A DNA stretch of 25,226 nucleotides. Origin: a virus. The stretch is from positions 1-25,226 of the IMG/VR virus record IMGVR_UViG_3300025641_000040. The stretch is one strand, 5' to 3'. How positions within the stretch are numbered: position 1 is the first letter of the stretch; each line of letters opens with the position of its first letter. The notes under the pieces were generated by a model. It saw only the letters and a list, made by a program, of their open reading frames with translations, was not told where the DNA came from and searched no databases. Made by a program: the position numbers and the translations under genes. Below are positions 18,031-22,934 of this stretch, piece by piece.

Positions 18031-18270
18031 TTATTCTTTTTCTTTTTCTTTTTCTTTTATTTCACCTGTTTGCAAGTTAATAGTAGTGTTTTCTCCGTAT
18101 TTTTTTACCAACTCTGCTTCGAGTTTTCCAAATTCAGACCTAACACTTTGTACTTGCTCAACAATTAAATGTTTTTGTAGTTCTAAATCACCTAATTGTG
18201 ATTTTAAGTTTACAAAATCTGAATTCAAGGTTTGTAATTTTTCTAATTCTGTCTTTTTTAAATTTTTCAT
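18031..18270 (-). CDS. Small coiled-coil protein ahead of the fibre genes
   Basis: This 79-aa, almost wholly helical protein has a heptad-like core (LEKLQTLNSDFVNLKSQLGD, LELQKHLIVEQVQSVRSEFG, KLEAELVKKYG), a short turn (ENTTINLQTGEIK) and a tail of four KE pairs. No signal peptide or membrane span is seen. It stops one base before the 990-aa adhesin starts and has a -7 box 24 bases upstream, so it begins the fibre transcript. It could be a structural connector, an assembly chaperone for the fibres, or a spanin-like/lysis helper given the adjacent holin; the sequence does not decide. Confidence 0.72.
   Translation of the reverse strand: MKNLKKTELEKLQTLNSDFVNLKSQLGDLELQKHLIVEQVQSVRSEFGKLEAELVKKYGENTTINLQTGEIKEKEKEKE
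18034..18057 (-). repeat. Hexamer microsatellite (TTCTTT)x4
   Basis: Four exact 6-base units encode the KEKEKEKE tail of the small coiled-coil protein. Because the unit is in frame, slippage would lengthen or shorten the charged tail without a frameshift. Confidence 0.8.
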
Positions 18271-18293
18271 TTTATTAAATTAAGGTTATTATG

Positions 18294-18301
18294 CAAAGGT
18301 A
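18294..18301 (-). promoter_or_regulatory. Bacteroidota-type -7 box (TACCTTTG) for the fibre block
   Basis: The minus strand reads TACCTTTG 23 bases before the ATG of the coiled-coil gene, in the gap after the holin stop. It matches TAnnTTTG and would start transcription of the fibre genes. No clear -33 element was recognised. Confidence 0.5.
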
Positions 18302-18308
18302 GTTAATT

Positions 18309-18701
18309 TTATTTATTTTTCTTTGAAGCTTTCTCCCAACTTCTTCCAACAAAATAAGCTCCATATACTGTTACAAGTAATGTTTGGAAAATAGGTATGT
18401 ATTCTTTAGCTATTACAAAATCAGCTATATTACCATCAGTAAAACATAATGCAGTAAATATAACAGTCAAGTATATTAAAACCAACGGTCTAATATTTTT
18501 AGACAAAAAAGAATCACTTTGCATGTCATATTTCCAACGTTCACTAACTGCTTGTTGAGCTTCTGTATCTGCTTTCTCTAATATTTCTTGAATTTTTTGT
18601 TTAGCAACGAGCCTTTCTTCATCTGTCGTTATAAGTTCATCAAGAACATTTCCAACTTCTTTAATTACATTGCCACTTAGCCACTCCCATATTTTTTTCA
18701 T
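18309..18701 (-). CDS. Holin, gene-transfer-agent 3TM-holin-like
   Basis: The first ~60 residues of this 130-aa protein are amphipathic helix (VIKEVGNVLDELITTDEERL, then KIQEILEKADTEAQQAVSER). It then has SDSFLSKNIRPLVLIYLTVI, which leads into a hydrophobic span at about residues 69-88. A second span follows at about 102-122 (IPIFQTLLVTVYGAYFVGRS), and the tail is basic (EKASKKNK). The S-x-x-S-x-x-RP-hydrophobic entry to the first span and the DEE-rich N-terminus are typical of the holin family first described for gene-transfer-agent release. Its ATG overlaps the stop of the amidase gene (ATGA). It would open the inner membrane to let the amidase reach peptidoglycan. Confidence 0.82.
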   Translation of the reverse strand: MKKIWEWLSGNVIKEVGNVLDELITTDEERLVAKQKIQEILEKADTEAQQAVSERWKYDMQSDSFLSKNIRPLVLIYLTVIFTALCFTDGNIADFVIAKEYIPIFQTLLVTVYGAYFVGRSWEKASKKNK

Positions 18702-19105
18702 AATAATTCGTATTCTTTAGTTGCATCAAAACTTGGACATGCTTTAGAGGAAAAATCTCTATGTCCATGTATAACTGCGTTAGGAAATATATTTTTTAAT
18801 GTTTTTAATAATAAAATAAAACTTTCTTTTTGTTCTTTTGTTCTATTGTCTTCTGGGCAATTTTTAAGGTCTACACCGCCTGCATAACATATTCCTATAC
18901 TATTACGGTTATTTCCTTTTGTATGCGCTCCAGAGGTCTCCAATGGCCTACCTAGTTCGATCTGACCATCTCTTTTAATAAAAAAATGGTAGCCAATACC
19001 TGACCACCCTCTTTCTAAGTGCCATTCATTGATAGTAGCAGCATTAATATCCATAGTTGGATTAGTTGCTGCGCAATGAATAATTATTTTATTTATTTTT
19101 CTCAT
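18698..19105 (-). CDS. N-acetylmuramoyl-L-alanine amidase (T7 lysozyme type endolysin)
   Basis: This 135-aa amidase_2-family enzyme cuts the bond between N-acetylmuramic acid and L-alanine in peptidoglycan. All key residues of T7 lysozyme can be aligned without gaps in the motifs: zinc ligands His10 (IIIHCAAT), His115 (IHGHRD) and Cys123 (SKACPSFD), with catalytic Tyr39 (GIGYHFFIKRDG) and Lys121. The signature GAHTKGNNRNSIGICYAGG is also present. No signal peptide is seen, so it needs the holin encoded directly downstream (ATGA overlap). The length is close to T7 lysozyme but about 15 residues shorter, mainly at the N-terminus. The T7 enzyme also binds T7 RNA polymerase; nothing here suggests that. 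Confidence 0.95.
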   Translation of the reverse strand: MRKINKIIIHCAATNPTMDINAATINEWHLERGWSGIGYHFFIKRDGQIELGRPLETSGAHTKGNNRNSIGICYAGGVDLKNCPEDNRTKEQKESFILLLKTLKNIFPNAVIHGHRDFSSKACPSFDATKEYELL

Positions 19106-19250
19106 TATAATTAATCCATATTCTTTGAGCTGTATAAACTATAGAAGCCGTTAATAGAATTAATTTTAACGCCATTTCCATTTCAGTAAAAGACAGGCTA
19201 ATACTTAAAAAATTTAAAGCATATATTTTTATGTCTTGCATAGTTATCAT
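19089..19250 (-). CDS. Small membrane protein of the lysis cassette (53 aa)
   Basis: The translation begins MITMQDIKIYALNFLSISLS, has a hydrophobic stretch MALKLILLTASIVYTAQRIW (about 26-45) and ends INYNEKNK. One clear transmembrane segment, possibly two, with a short charged C-terminus. It overlaps the start of the amidase gene by 17 bases. A second possible start is Met4. Position next to amidase and holin suggests a second holin, a holin regulator or another membrane-disrupting helper; no family was identified with certainty. Confidence 0.7.
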   Translation of the reverse strand: MITMQDIKIYALNFLSISLSFTEMEMALKLILLTASIVYTAQRIWINYNEKNK

Positions 19251-19318
19251 TTTCTTATAAGTATATAATTTACTTCTAAGTCTAATAACGCACTATTATC
19301 TTGTGTATATCCTACCAT
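19247..19318 (-). CDS. Possible 23-aa coupled micro-ORF
   Basis: The frame encodes MVGYTQDNSALLDLEVNYIL plus IRK. Its stop overlaps the next gene's ATG (ATGA) and its start overlaps the previous gene's stop by seven bases. It may be a real micropeptide, or only a leader that lets ribosomes travel from the upstream gene to the small membrane protein. It could equally be chance; coding evidence is limited to the two overlaps. Confidence 0.3.
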   Translation of the reverse strand: MVGYTQDNSALLDLEVNYILIRK

Positions 19319-19569
19319 AATGCGACAATTTCTCCTGCTGTTGTACCTGTGTCATACACTTGCAATACATTTACTGGGAAAAATTGCCCTGCATAAACTC
19401 CTGTAAAAGTAACATCATCACCACCTACAGTTTTTACTCTAATATTTCCAGGTAACCCTATATATAAAGCGCACCCATTATTAGTTCCTCCTGTAACACT
19501 TGGAATTTGATCTGTGTCACTTGGAGCAACTATTGCTGCCCTACCTGCTTGTAATTTTTGATATGCCAT
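19312..19569 (-). CDS. Small putative virion protein (85 aa, beta-rich)
   Basis: This 85-aa protein begins MAYQKLQAGRAAIVAPSDTD and continues with GTNNGCALYIG, NIRVKTVGGDDVTFTGV, YAGQFFPVNVLQVYDTGTTA and GEIVALW. The even spread of short beta strands and the pattern RA-x-x-V-x-PSDT ... GC-x-LY-h-G ... VGGDDVTF ... PV-x-V recur in small phage structural proteins of unassigned role. I think a head-decoration or tail-associated protein is likely, but this is from memory of the pattern and not a proven family. It is between the micro-genes and the lysis cassette. Confidence 0.68.
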   Translation of the reverse strand: MAYQKLQAGRAAIVAPSDTDQIPSVTGGTNNGCALYIGLPGNIRVKTVGGDDVTFTGVYAGQFFPVNVLQVYDTGTTAGEIVALW

Positions 19570-19572
19570 TTT

Positions 19573-19743
19573 TTATTTATTGTAAGGAAACATTCTGTTT
19601 AAACTATCTTTTCGTTGACCACATCCGCAAGGTTTTTTTGTAACCTCACTTATTTTGTCAACAACAGCTTTTACTCCTGTTGCCTTTGTTATTTTTTCTA
19701 TTGTATCTCCTAATCCTTTTGATTTCATTTCTTGCAAGTACAT
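19573..19743 (-). CDS. Small CGCG-motif protein (56 aa)
   Basis: The translation begins MYLQEMKSKGLGDTIEKITK and continues with an amphipathic helix, VDKISEVTKKPCGCGQRKDS, and LNRMFPYNK. The motif C-G-C-x-x-R-x-x-x-LN-x-x-FPY at the end recurs in tiny phage proteins and could bind a metal or form disulphides. Only two cysteines are present, so a mononuclear zinc site within one chain is unlikely; a dimer is possible. Met6 is an alternative start. It overlaps the preceding 47-aa gene by 19 bases and leaves only three bases before the next gene's start. Confidence 0.68.
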   Translation of the reverse strand: MYLQEMKSKGLGDTIEKITKATGVKAVVDKISEVTKKPCGCGQRKDSLNRMFPYNK

Positions 19744-19868
19744 AATTTATTTGGACAACTATCGACTACTTTAAAAGTAATAAACATTAAAGCATAATTC
19801 CAACTACATTGAAATTTACACCATACTTTTTGCATCCACAATCCTAATTTTATAAAAGCTCCTCCCAT
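19725..19868 (-). CDS. Small Cys/aromatic-rich protein (47 aa)
   Basis: The translation begins MGGAFIKLGLWMQKVWCKFQ, then CSWNYALMFITFKVVDSCPN and KLCTCKK. It has five cysteines in 47 residues (CKFQC, then SCPNKLCTCKK) and a hydrophobic middle. It could be a small metal-binding or membrane-peripheral protein; no function is assigned. The start lies 16 bases after a TATATTTG -7 box, which supports it as a real first gene of a transcript. It overlaps the next gene by 19 bases. Confidence 0.58.
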   Translation of the reverse strand: MGGAFIKLGLWMQKVWCKFQCSWNYALMFITFKVVDSCPNKLCTCKK

Positions 19869-19884
19869 TTATTTTTTTATTTTA

Positions 19885-19892
19885 CAAATATA
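19885..19892 (-). promoter_or_regulatory. Bacteroidota-type -7 box (TATATTTG)
   Basis: The minus strand reads TATATTTG (preceded by TTG) in the 32-base gap before the 47-aa gene. It matches TAnnTTTG and would start a transcript covering the small genes, the virion protein and the lysis cassette. Confidence 0.55.
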
Positions 19893-19900
19893 CAACTATT

Positions 19901-20155
19901 TTATTTTCTTGATTTAGCTCCTGAACACTTCCATCTCTTTCGAGATAAGTTGTTTGGAGTATTAGGATCGTTTCTTTTTTTAGCAGAAAGTCTTTTTTTA
20001 ATTCCTAAACTCCTAGCACAATAGCTATCACCTTTAGATGTACCAGGTCTTACTCTTGGGCCTCCACCCTTAGCACTACCTGCTTGTCCGTAACTTACCT
20101 TTTTACCGCTTGCAGTAATTTTTACTTTAGCTTTACCTTTCCTCGGTGTTGCCAT
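19901..20155 (-). CDS. Basic 84-aa protein with RPGT..GDSYCARS motif
   Basis: I chose the start at 20153-20155 (MATPRKGKAKVKITASGKKV) because its ATG overlaps the previous gene's stop as TAATG. An in-frame upstream ATG would lie inside that gene. The protein is very basic and Gly-rich, with GGGPRVRPGTSKGDSYCARS in the centre, and ends LSRKRWKCSGAKSRK. It resembles tiny basic phage proteins of unknown role that share the RPGT-x-x-GD-x-YCARS string. The charge suggests nucleic acid binding, possibly as a packaged DNA-associated virion protein. Two Cys (YCARS, WKCSG) are conserved-looking. Confidence 0.75.
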   Translation of the reverse strand: MATPRKGKAKVKITASGKKVSYGQAGSAKGGGPRVRPGTSKGDSYCARSLGIKKRLSAKKRNDPNTPNNLSRKRWKCSGAKSRK

Positions 20156-20445
20156 TATTTTTTTTCTTTCTTTTTTCTTAAAGGTGAGTTTTGACCTTCC
20201 CATCTACCCATTTTTTCCATTTCAGGCTCTCCTTCGTACTTTAGTCTTTGTTTAGAAGGTTTTAATCCTCTTAATCCTAATGAAAATCCTTTTCTGTACT
20301 GAATAGAATCTCTTTTAGTAGCAGGAGTTCTACTATCAACATTATTTGCTATATTATTAGCTTGTCTTGCCTGTCCTAATAAAGTAAATTTTAATCCTTT
20401 TCTGCAATCAATTAATGCTTGTCCTTTTTTTCCTATACATCCCAT
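20155..20445 (-). CDS. Basic hypothetical protein (96 aa)
   Basis: The start is taken at 20443-20445 (MGCIGKKGQALIDCRKGLKF). It falls four bases after the stop of the upstream 41-aa gene; a longer in-frame start would overlap that gene. The protein is basic, with TPATKRDSIQYRKGFSLGLR, then GEPEMEKMGRWEGQNSPLRK and a KKKEKK tail. The N-terminal segment with two Cys (GCIGKKG...DCRKG) is unusual. No enzyme motif is visible. Its stop overlaps the next gene's start (TAATG). Confidence 0.7.
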   Translation of the reverse strand: MGCIGKKGQALIDCRKGLKFTLLGQARQANNIANNVDSRTPATKRDSIQYRKGFSLGLRGLKPSKQRLKYEGEPEMEKMGRWEGQNSPLRKKKEKK

Positions 20446-20449
20446 AATT

Positions 20450-20575
20450 TTATTTTTTACCGCATTTAGCGTAAACACTTTTTTTTATTTGTTTATCTGA
20501 AGGTAACCCATTTTTTTCTGGCTTTACACCACTTTTTACAGCTGCTGTAAAATAAGGTTTTAATTTTTTTTCCAT
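20450..20575 (-). CDS. Tiny basic protein (41 aa)
   Basis: The translation is MEKKLKPYFTAAVKSGVKPE, KNGLPSDKQIKKSVYAKCGK and K: Lys-rich with one Cys near the end. It ends four bases before the next gene's ATG and is in line with its neighbours, which supports coding. No function is recognised. Like the adjacent 39-, 84- and 96-aa proteins it is strongly positive and could associate with nucleic acid. Confidence 0.6.
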   Translation of the reverse strand: MEKKLKPYFTAAVKSGVKPEKNGLPSDKQIKKSVYAKCGKK

Positions 20576-20590
20576 TGCTATAATTATTTA

Positions 20591-20710
20591 TTATTTTTTT
20601 ACACAGTTATTTACTCGTTTAATTTTACCGCTTGCGGTTTTTTTTCTGCTTGGAGATTTCTTAGTTCCTTTAGCAACATATCCTGTCCAACACTTCTGTT
20701 TATATGCCAT
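20591..20710 (-). CDS. Tiny basic two-Cys protein (39 aa)
   Basis: The translation is MAYKQKCWTGYVAKGTKKSP followed by SRKKTASGKIKRVNNCVKK. The pattern K-CW-x-GY near the start and NCV-x-K at the end recurs in very small phage proteins of unknown role, where it brackets a Lys/Gly-rich middle. The two Cys could pair or co-bind a metal in a dimer. It lies two bases after the 253-aa gene and 15 bases before the 41-aa gene. Confidence 0.62.
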   Translation of the reverse strand: MAYKQKCWTGYVAKGTKKSPSRKKTASGKIKRVNNCVKK

Positions 20711-20712
20711 TT

Positions 20713-21474
20713 TTAGAATGTTGTTGTTTCAAAAGTAAGAACAACCTCCATTTCAGCATTACTTGTTGGAATTACCCCTGCTGCCTCTACTCCTGATACG
20801 TTAATAATTGTTCCAGCTGCAAAATTACCAAAATATCCTCCTACAGGTGATGTAGCGCTTTTAAATGGAAAACTACCATTATCTGCAACTGTTAAATTAA
20901 GACCTGCGATAATTGTACCAGCACCTGCATAGTTTGAAGTTAGTGATGTAGACCCACTTGGAGTTGTCATAGCTCTAACTTGTATTTCGTATAATGCGTC
21001 TGCTGGAATTCCTGTTACACCAGTATCAGATATCCATTTATAGCTTACTCCAATTAATTTAGCTGCAACTGGGATGATTAATACAGATGAATGATCACCT
21101 GCTGGTGCTGAAGAAACTCCAAATTCTAATGTATCTCCAAAAATACCTGGACTTCCTCCAAACATGTTTTGAAAAGTACCTGTTACAGTATATATCGACC
21201 CTCTTTTTGTGTCAACTTTTACTGTATTAGAACCCATGTCTGTTAAAACAATGTTTTCACCTGCTTCAAGTGTTACATTATCTACAACACCATTGTTATC
21301 TGTTAATGTTATTGCATAATCATCTGTACCGCTAACTGCTCCTGTTAAGTCATATCTTAAACCTACCTTTTCGGATGCAATTTGAACATTTTCTGTTCCT
21401 GTGTATCCTACCAAGAAATCTACATCCGCTTGGTCTGTTTTTAATTCAAATTGTGAAAATTTTATATTTGCCAT
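20713..21474 (-). CDS. Putative virion/fibre-associated beta protein (253 aa)
   Basis: The N-terminus (MANIKFSQFELKTDQADVDF, LVGYTGTENVQIA) resembles the anchor of the 990-aa adhesin (ADYLIGT...TFTVQGIADFV) in layout, suggesting attachment to the same virion site. The rest is Gly/Thr/Val-rich beta sequence (TLEAGENIVLTDMGSNTVKV; VLIIPVAAKLIGVSYKWISD; AEMEVVLTFETTTF). No catalytic motif is seen. It is separate from the main fibre block, being placed among the small basic genes. It may be a head fibre, decoration protein or small tail appendage. Confidence 0.68.
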   Translation of the reverse strand: MANIKFSQFELKTDQADVDFLVGYTGTENVQIASEKVGLRYDLTGAVSGTDDYAITLTDNNGVVDNVTLEAGENIVLTDMGSNTVKVDTKRGSIYTVTGTFQNMFGGSPGIFGDTLEFGVSSAPAGDHSSVLIIPVAAKLIGVSYKWISDTGVTGIPADALYEIQVRAMTTPSGSTSLTSNYAGAGTIIAGLNLTVADNGSFPFKSATSPVGGYFGNFAAGTIINVSGVEAAGVIPTSNAEMEVVLTFETTTF

Positions 21475-21486
21475 TTTTTATTTATT

Positions 21487-21645
21487 TTATGCACATAATT
21501 CTGGAATCATTCTACTATCTCCAATTACTGTTTCTTGTTCGCAAAAATCATCAAGCTCTGTTATTATAAAACAGATTTCTGGTATATCTTCGTTTCTTTT
21601 GTCTTGAAACGGTATTCCGTTTCCTATAGCTGCTCCTAATCCCAT
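21487..21645 (-). CDS. Small acidic protein (52 aa)
   Basis: The translation is MGLGAAIGNGIPFQDKRNED, IPEICFIITELDDFCEQETV and IGDSRMIPELCA. It is acidic with three Cys, in contrast to its basic neighbours. Its ATG overlaps the stop of the 103-aa gene (TAATG), which supports coding. The Gly-rich start followed by a helical acidic segment is not diagnostic, and no function is assigned. Confidence 0.62.
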   Translation of the reverse strand: MGLGAAIGNGIPFQDKRNEDIPEICFIITELDDFCEQETVIGDSRMIPELCA

Positions 21646-21956
21646 TATTTACCTCCTGTATTACCTTTGTTTTTTCTACCTGCTCCTTTTTTACCTCTAG
21701 CTCTCTTGTCTCCAGGAGTGTTAGACTTACTTCCTCTGTTTTTAGATTGAGCTTCTAACACAATACGACCTTTTTTGTGGGAAACATCTAATTTATCTCC
21801 ATTACCATAAGTCCCTTTTTCTCTATTCTCCCTATTATCTGCAACTCTTTTCTTTATTGAAGATCTTTTTTTATTGTATTTAGCCTGATAATCACGATGT
21901 TTTTTTCTTGCATCAGGGTTATCTCTGTAAAATTTAGCAGTTCTGCTTAACGCCAT
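21645..21956 (-). CDS. Basic 103-aa phage protein, possible nucleic acid binder
   Basis: I chose the start at 21954-21956 (MALSRTAKFYRDNPDARKKH) because a TATCTTTG -7 box lies just 18 bases upstream; a longer in-frame start would run through that promoter. The N-terminal half is a basic helix (RDYQAKYNKKRSSIKKRVAD, NRENREKG). Then come GTYGNGDKLDVSHKKGR and a very basic, Gly-rich tail (SKNRGSKSNTPGDKRARGKK). The pattern G-N-x-D-x-x-DVSH is loosely like an HNH loop, but the second half of such a nuclease site is not visible. A virion DNA-associated protein or a small RNA/DNA binder is more likely. Confidence 0.72.
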   Translation of the reverse strand: MALSRTAKFYRDNPDARKKHRDYQAKYNKKRSSIKKRVADNRENREKGTYGNGDKLDVSHKKGRIVLEAQSKNRGSKSNTPGDKRARGKKGAGRKNKGNTGGK

Positions 21957-21962
21957 AATAAT

Positions 21963-21987
21963 ATTTGTATATTGCAAAGATACAAAT
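21963..21987. promoter_or_regulatory. Inverted repeat between divergent genes (operator candidate)
   Basis: ATTTGTAT (21963-21970) and ATACAAAT (21980-21987) are perfect reverse complements separated by nine bases. The element fills the 39-base gap between the 103-aa gene and the winged-helix gene and covers the minus-strand -7 box. It is the natural operator position for the divergent regulator gene. Confidence 0.5.
21975..21982 (-). promoter_or_regulatory. Bacteroidota-type -7 box (TATCTTTG) for the small-gene block
   Basis: The minus strand reads TATCTTTG, 18 bases before the chosen ATG of the 103-aa gene, and overlaps the inverted repeat at 21963-21987. It would begin the transcript of the small basic genes. 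Confidence 0.55.
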
Positions 21988-21995
21988 TTAATTAA

Positions 21996-22442
21996 ATGAA
22001 AATTAGAACACCACACACACCTAAACATGATTATTTAAAGTATTGGAAAGTAGTAAGGCAATGGGCTAAAACCAAGTACGGCTTAGGTGTTGCTGAAATT
22101 GAAATGATTTTGTTCTTATATAGCGAAGGTTTTTTTAAACGAAAAGATTTTGAAGAATATATGGAAATAATGTCTTGGGACGCAAGACGCTTTGATCGAT
22201 TGCTTAAAGAAAAATGGATTGTTGTCTGGAGAGAAAGAAAAGGCAAAGAAGGTAAACTGTATGAAGTTGGCTATGCTGGGAAAAGAATGTGCCTTTCAAT
22301 TTATAAAAAGTTAAACATGGAAGAAACGGTATCAGAACACAGAAGAGCTAATCCTATATTCGACCCAAATGCGGATTATTCAAAAAAAGTTTATCGTAAA
22401 ATAATTAAAAAAATGAATCAAGAGATAAAAAAAAATCTGTAA
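21996..22442 (+). CDS. Putative winged-helix transcriptional regulator, sole plus-strand gene
   Basis: The fold of this 148-aa protein looks like a MarR-type winged helix at about residues 13-105: DYLKYWKVVRQWAKTKYGLG, then VAEIEMILFLYSEGFFKRKD (helices 2-3), FEEYMEIMSWDARRFDRLLK (recognition region), EKWIVVWRERKGKEGKLYEV (beta wing) and GYAGKRMCLSIYKKLN. The C-terminal ~45 residues are basic (VYRKIIKKMNQEIKKNL). As the only plus-strand gene, flanked by a promoter region with an inverted repeat on one side and a terminator on the other, it is a good candidate for the phage's own switch for late or small-gene transcription. It probably binds DNA as a dimer; target unknown. Confidence 0.75.
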   Translation: MKIRTPHTPKHDYLKYWKVVRQWAKTKYGLGVAEIEMILFLYSEGFFKRKDFEEYMEIMSWDARRFDRLLKEKWIVVWRERKGKEGKLYEVGYAGKRMCLSIYKKLNMEETVSEHRRANPIFDPNADYSKKVYRKIIKKMNQEIKKNL

Positions 22443-22468
22443 AGATTTTTTAATTTTCTTTACAGATT
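22434..22468. terminator. Bidirectional rho-independent terminator
   Basis: A perfect 12-bp stem (AATCTGTAAAGA / TCTTTACAGATT) with an 11-base loop lies between the convergent regulator and groES genes. The left arm includes the regulator's stop codon. A-rich sequence on one side and T-rich on the other give a U tract in both directions. Confidence 0.82.
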
Positions 22469-22489
22469 AATTTTCTTTTGTAAACTAAA

Positions 22490-22747
22490 TTACAATACTA
22501 CTACAATATCTCTCTCAGATATAATTGTAACCATTTCTTCATTTAACATCATTTTGTGACCTGCGTTCTTATCATAGAATACAAGGTCATCTTTTTTAAC
22601 AACACTTACATCTGTACCTGGAACAACTATAATTCCTTTTTTGTATCTTAGTTGATTGCTATCGTCTGAAGTTAGTAATATTCCTGACTCAGTTTTGTGC
22701 TGTTCAATTATTTCTGTAATTACAATGTACTTACCTACTGCTTTCAT
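22490..22747 (-). CDS. groES: Co-chaperonin GroES (Cpn10), short phage form
   Basis: This 85-aa GroES, taken from the ATG at 22745-22747 (MKAVGKYIVITEIIEQ), would cap the phage GroEL or host GroEL. The mobile loop is TESGILLTSDDSN (19-31), with the hydrophobic tripeptide Ile23-Leu24-Leu25 that docks on GroEL. It then has YKKGIIVVPG, KKDDLVFYDKNAGHKMMLNE and a C-terminal strand SERDIVVVL. The roof hairpin present in E. coli GroES between the VxxxG and KxGD segments is missing, as in T4 gp31, so the dome may be open at the top. A longer form starting at a GTG (22787-22789, overlapping the previous stop as GTGA) would add 14 residues (MINKEWLWMQKLNN) and cannot be excluded. It is the last gene before the shared terminator. 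Confidence 0.9.
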   Translation of the reverse strand: MKAVGKYIVITEIIEQHKTESGILLTSDDSNQLRYKKGIIVVPGTDVSVVKKDDLVFYDKNAGHKMMLNEEMVTIISERDIVVVL

Positions 22748-22785
22748 ATTATTTAATTTTTGCATCCATAACCACTCTTTGTTAA

Positions 22786-22932
22786 TCACTTTAAATTTTC
22801 CATTAAAATTTTTTTAACATTTAAGTAAACTGAATTTGCAGATTGAACAGAGATTTCTCCTTCTTTAAATAATTTTCCTGCAAAACTGTCTGCTATTTTA
22901 TCAGCTCTTCTTTCTATTAATACATTTTCCAT
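22786..22932 (-). CDS. Small unknown protein between groEL and groES (48 aa)
   Basis: The translation is MENVLIERRADKIADSFAGK, LFKEGEISVQSANSVYLNVK and KILMENLK, mostly helical and amphipathic. It starts two bases after the GroEL stop, and its own stop overlaps a GTG that could begin groES (GTGA), so it is part of the same translated unit. Cellular groE operons do not have a gene between groEL and groES; this insertion may supply a chaperonin partner or be unrelated. No family was recognised. Confidence 0.6.
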   Translation of the reverse strand: MENVLIERRADKIADSFAGKLFKEGEISVQSANSVYLNVKKILMENLK

Positions 22933-22934
22933 AT

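Noticed and set aside
20156-20203. Upstream start adding 16 residues to the 84-aa basic protein
   Set aside because: The shorter start overlaps the preceding stop as TAATG, the pattern used by neighbouring genes; the extension lies wholly inside the previous gene.
20446-20478. Upstream start adding 11 residues to the 96-aa basic protein
   Set aside because: It would overlap the 41-aa gene, while the shorter start falls four bases after that gene's stop.
21757-21800. HNH nuclease in the 103-aa basic protein (G-N-x-D-x-x-DVSH)
   Set aside because: Only one loosely similar loop is present; the second His/Asn half of the site and the zinc-binding Cys pairs are missing.
21957-22028. Longer N-terminus (24 residues) for the 103-aa basic protein
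   Set aside because: It would run through the TATCTTTG promoter and the inverted repeat and overlap the plus-strand regulator; the added residues do not resemble the rest of the protein.
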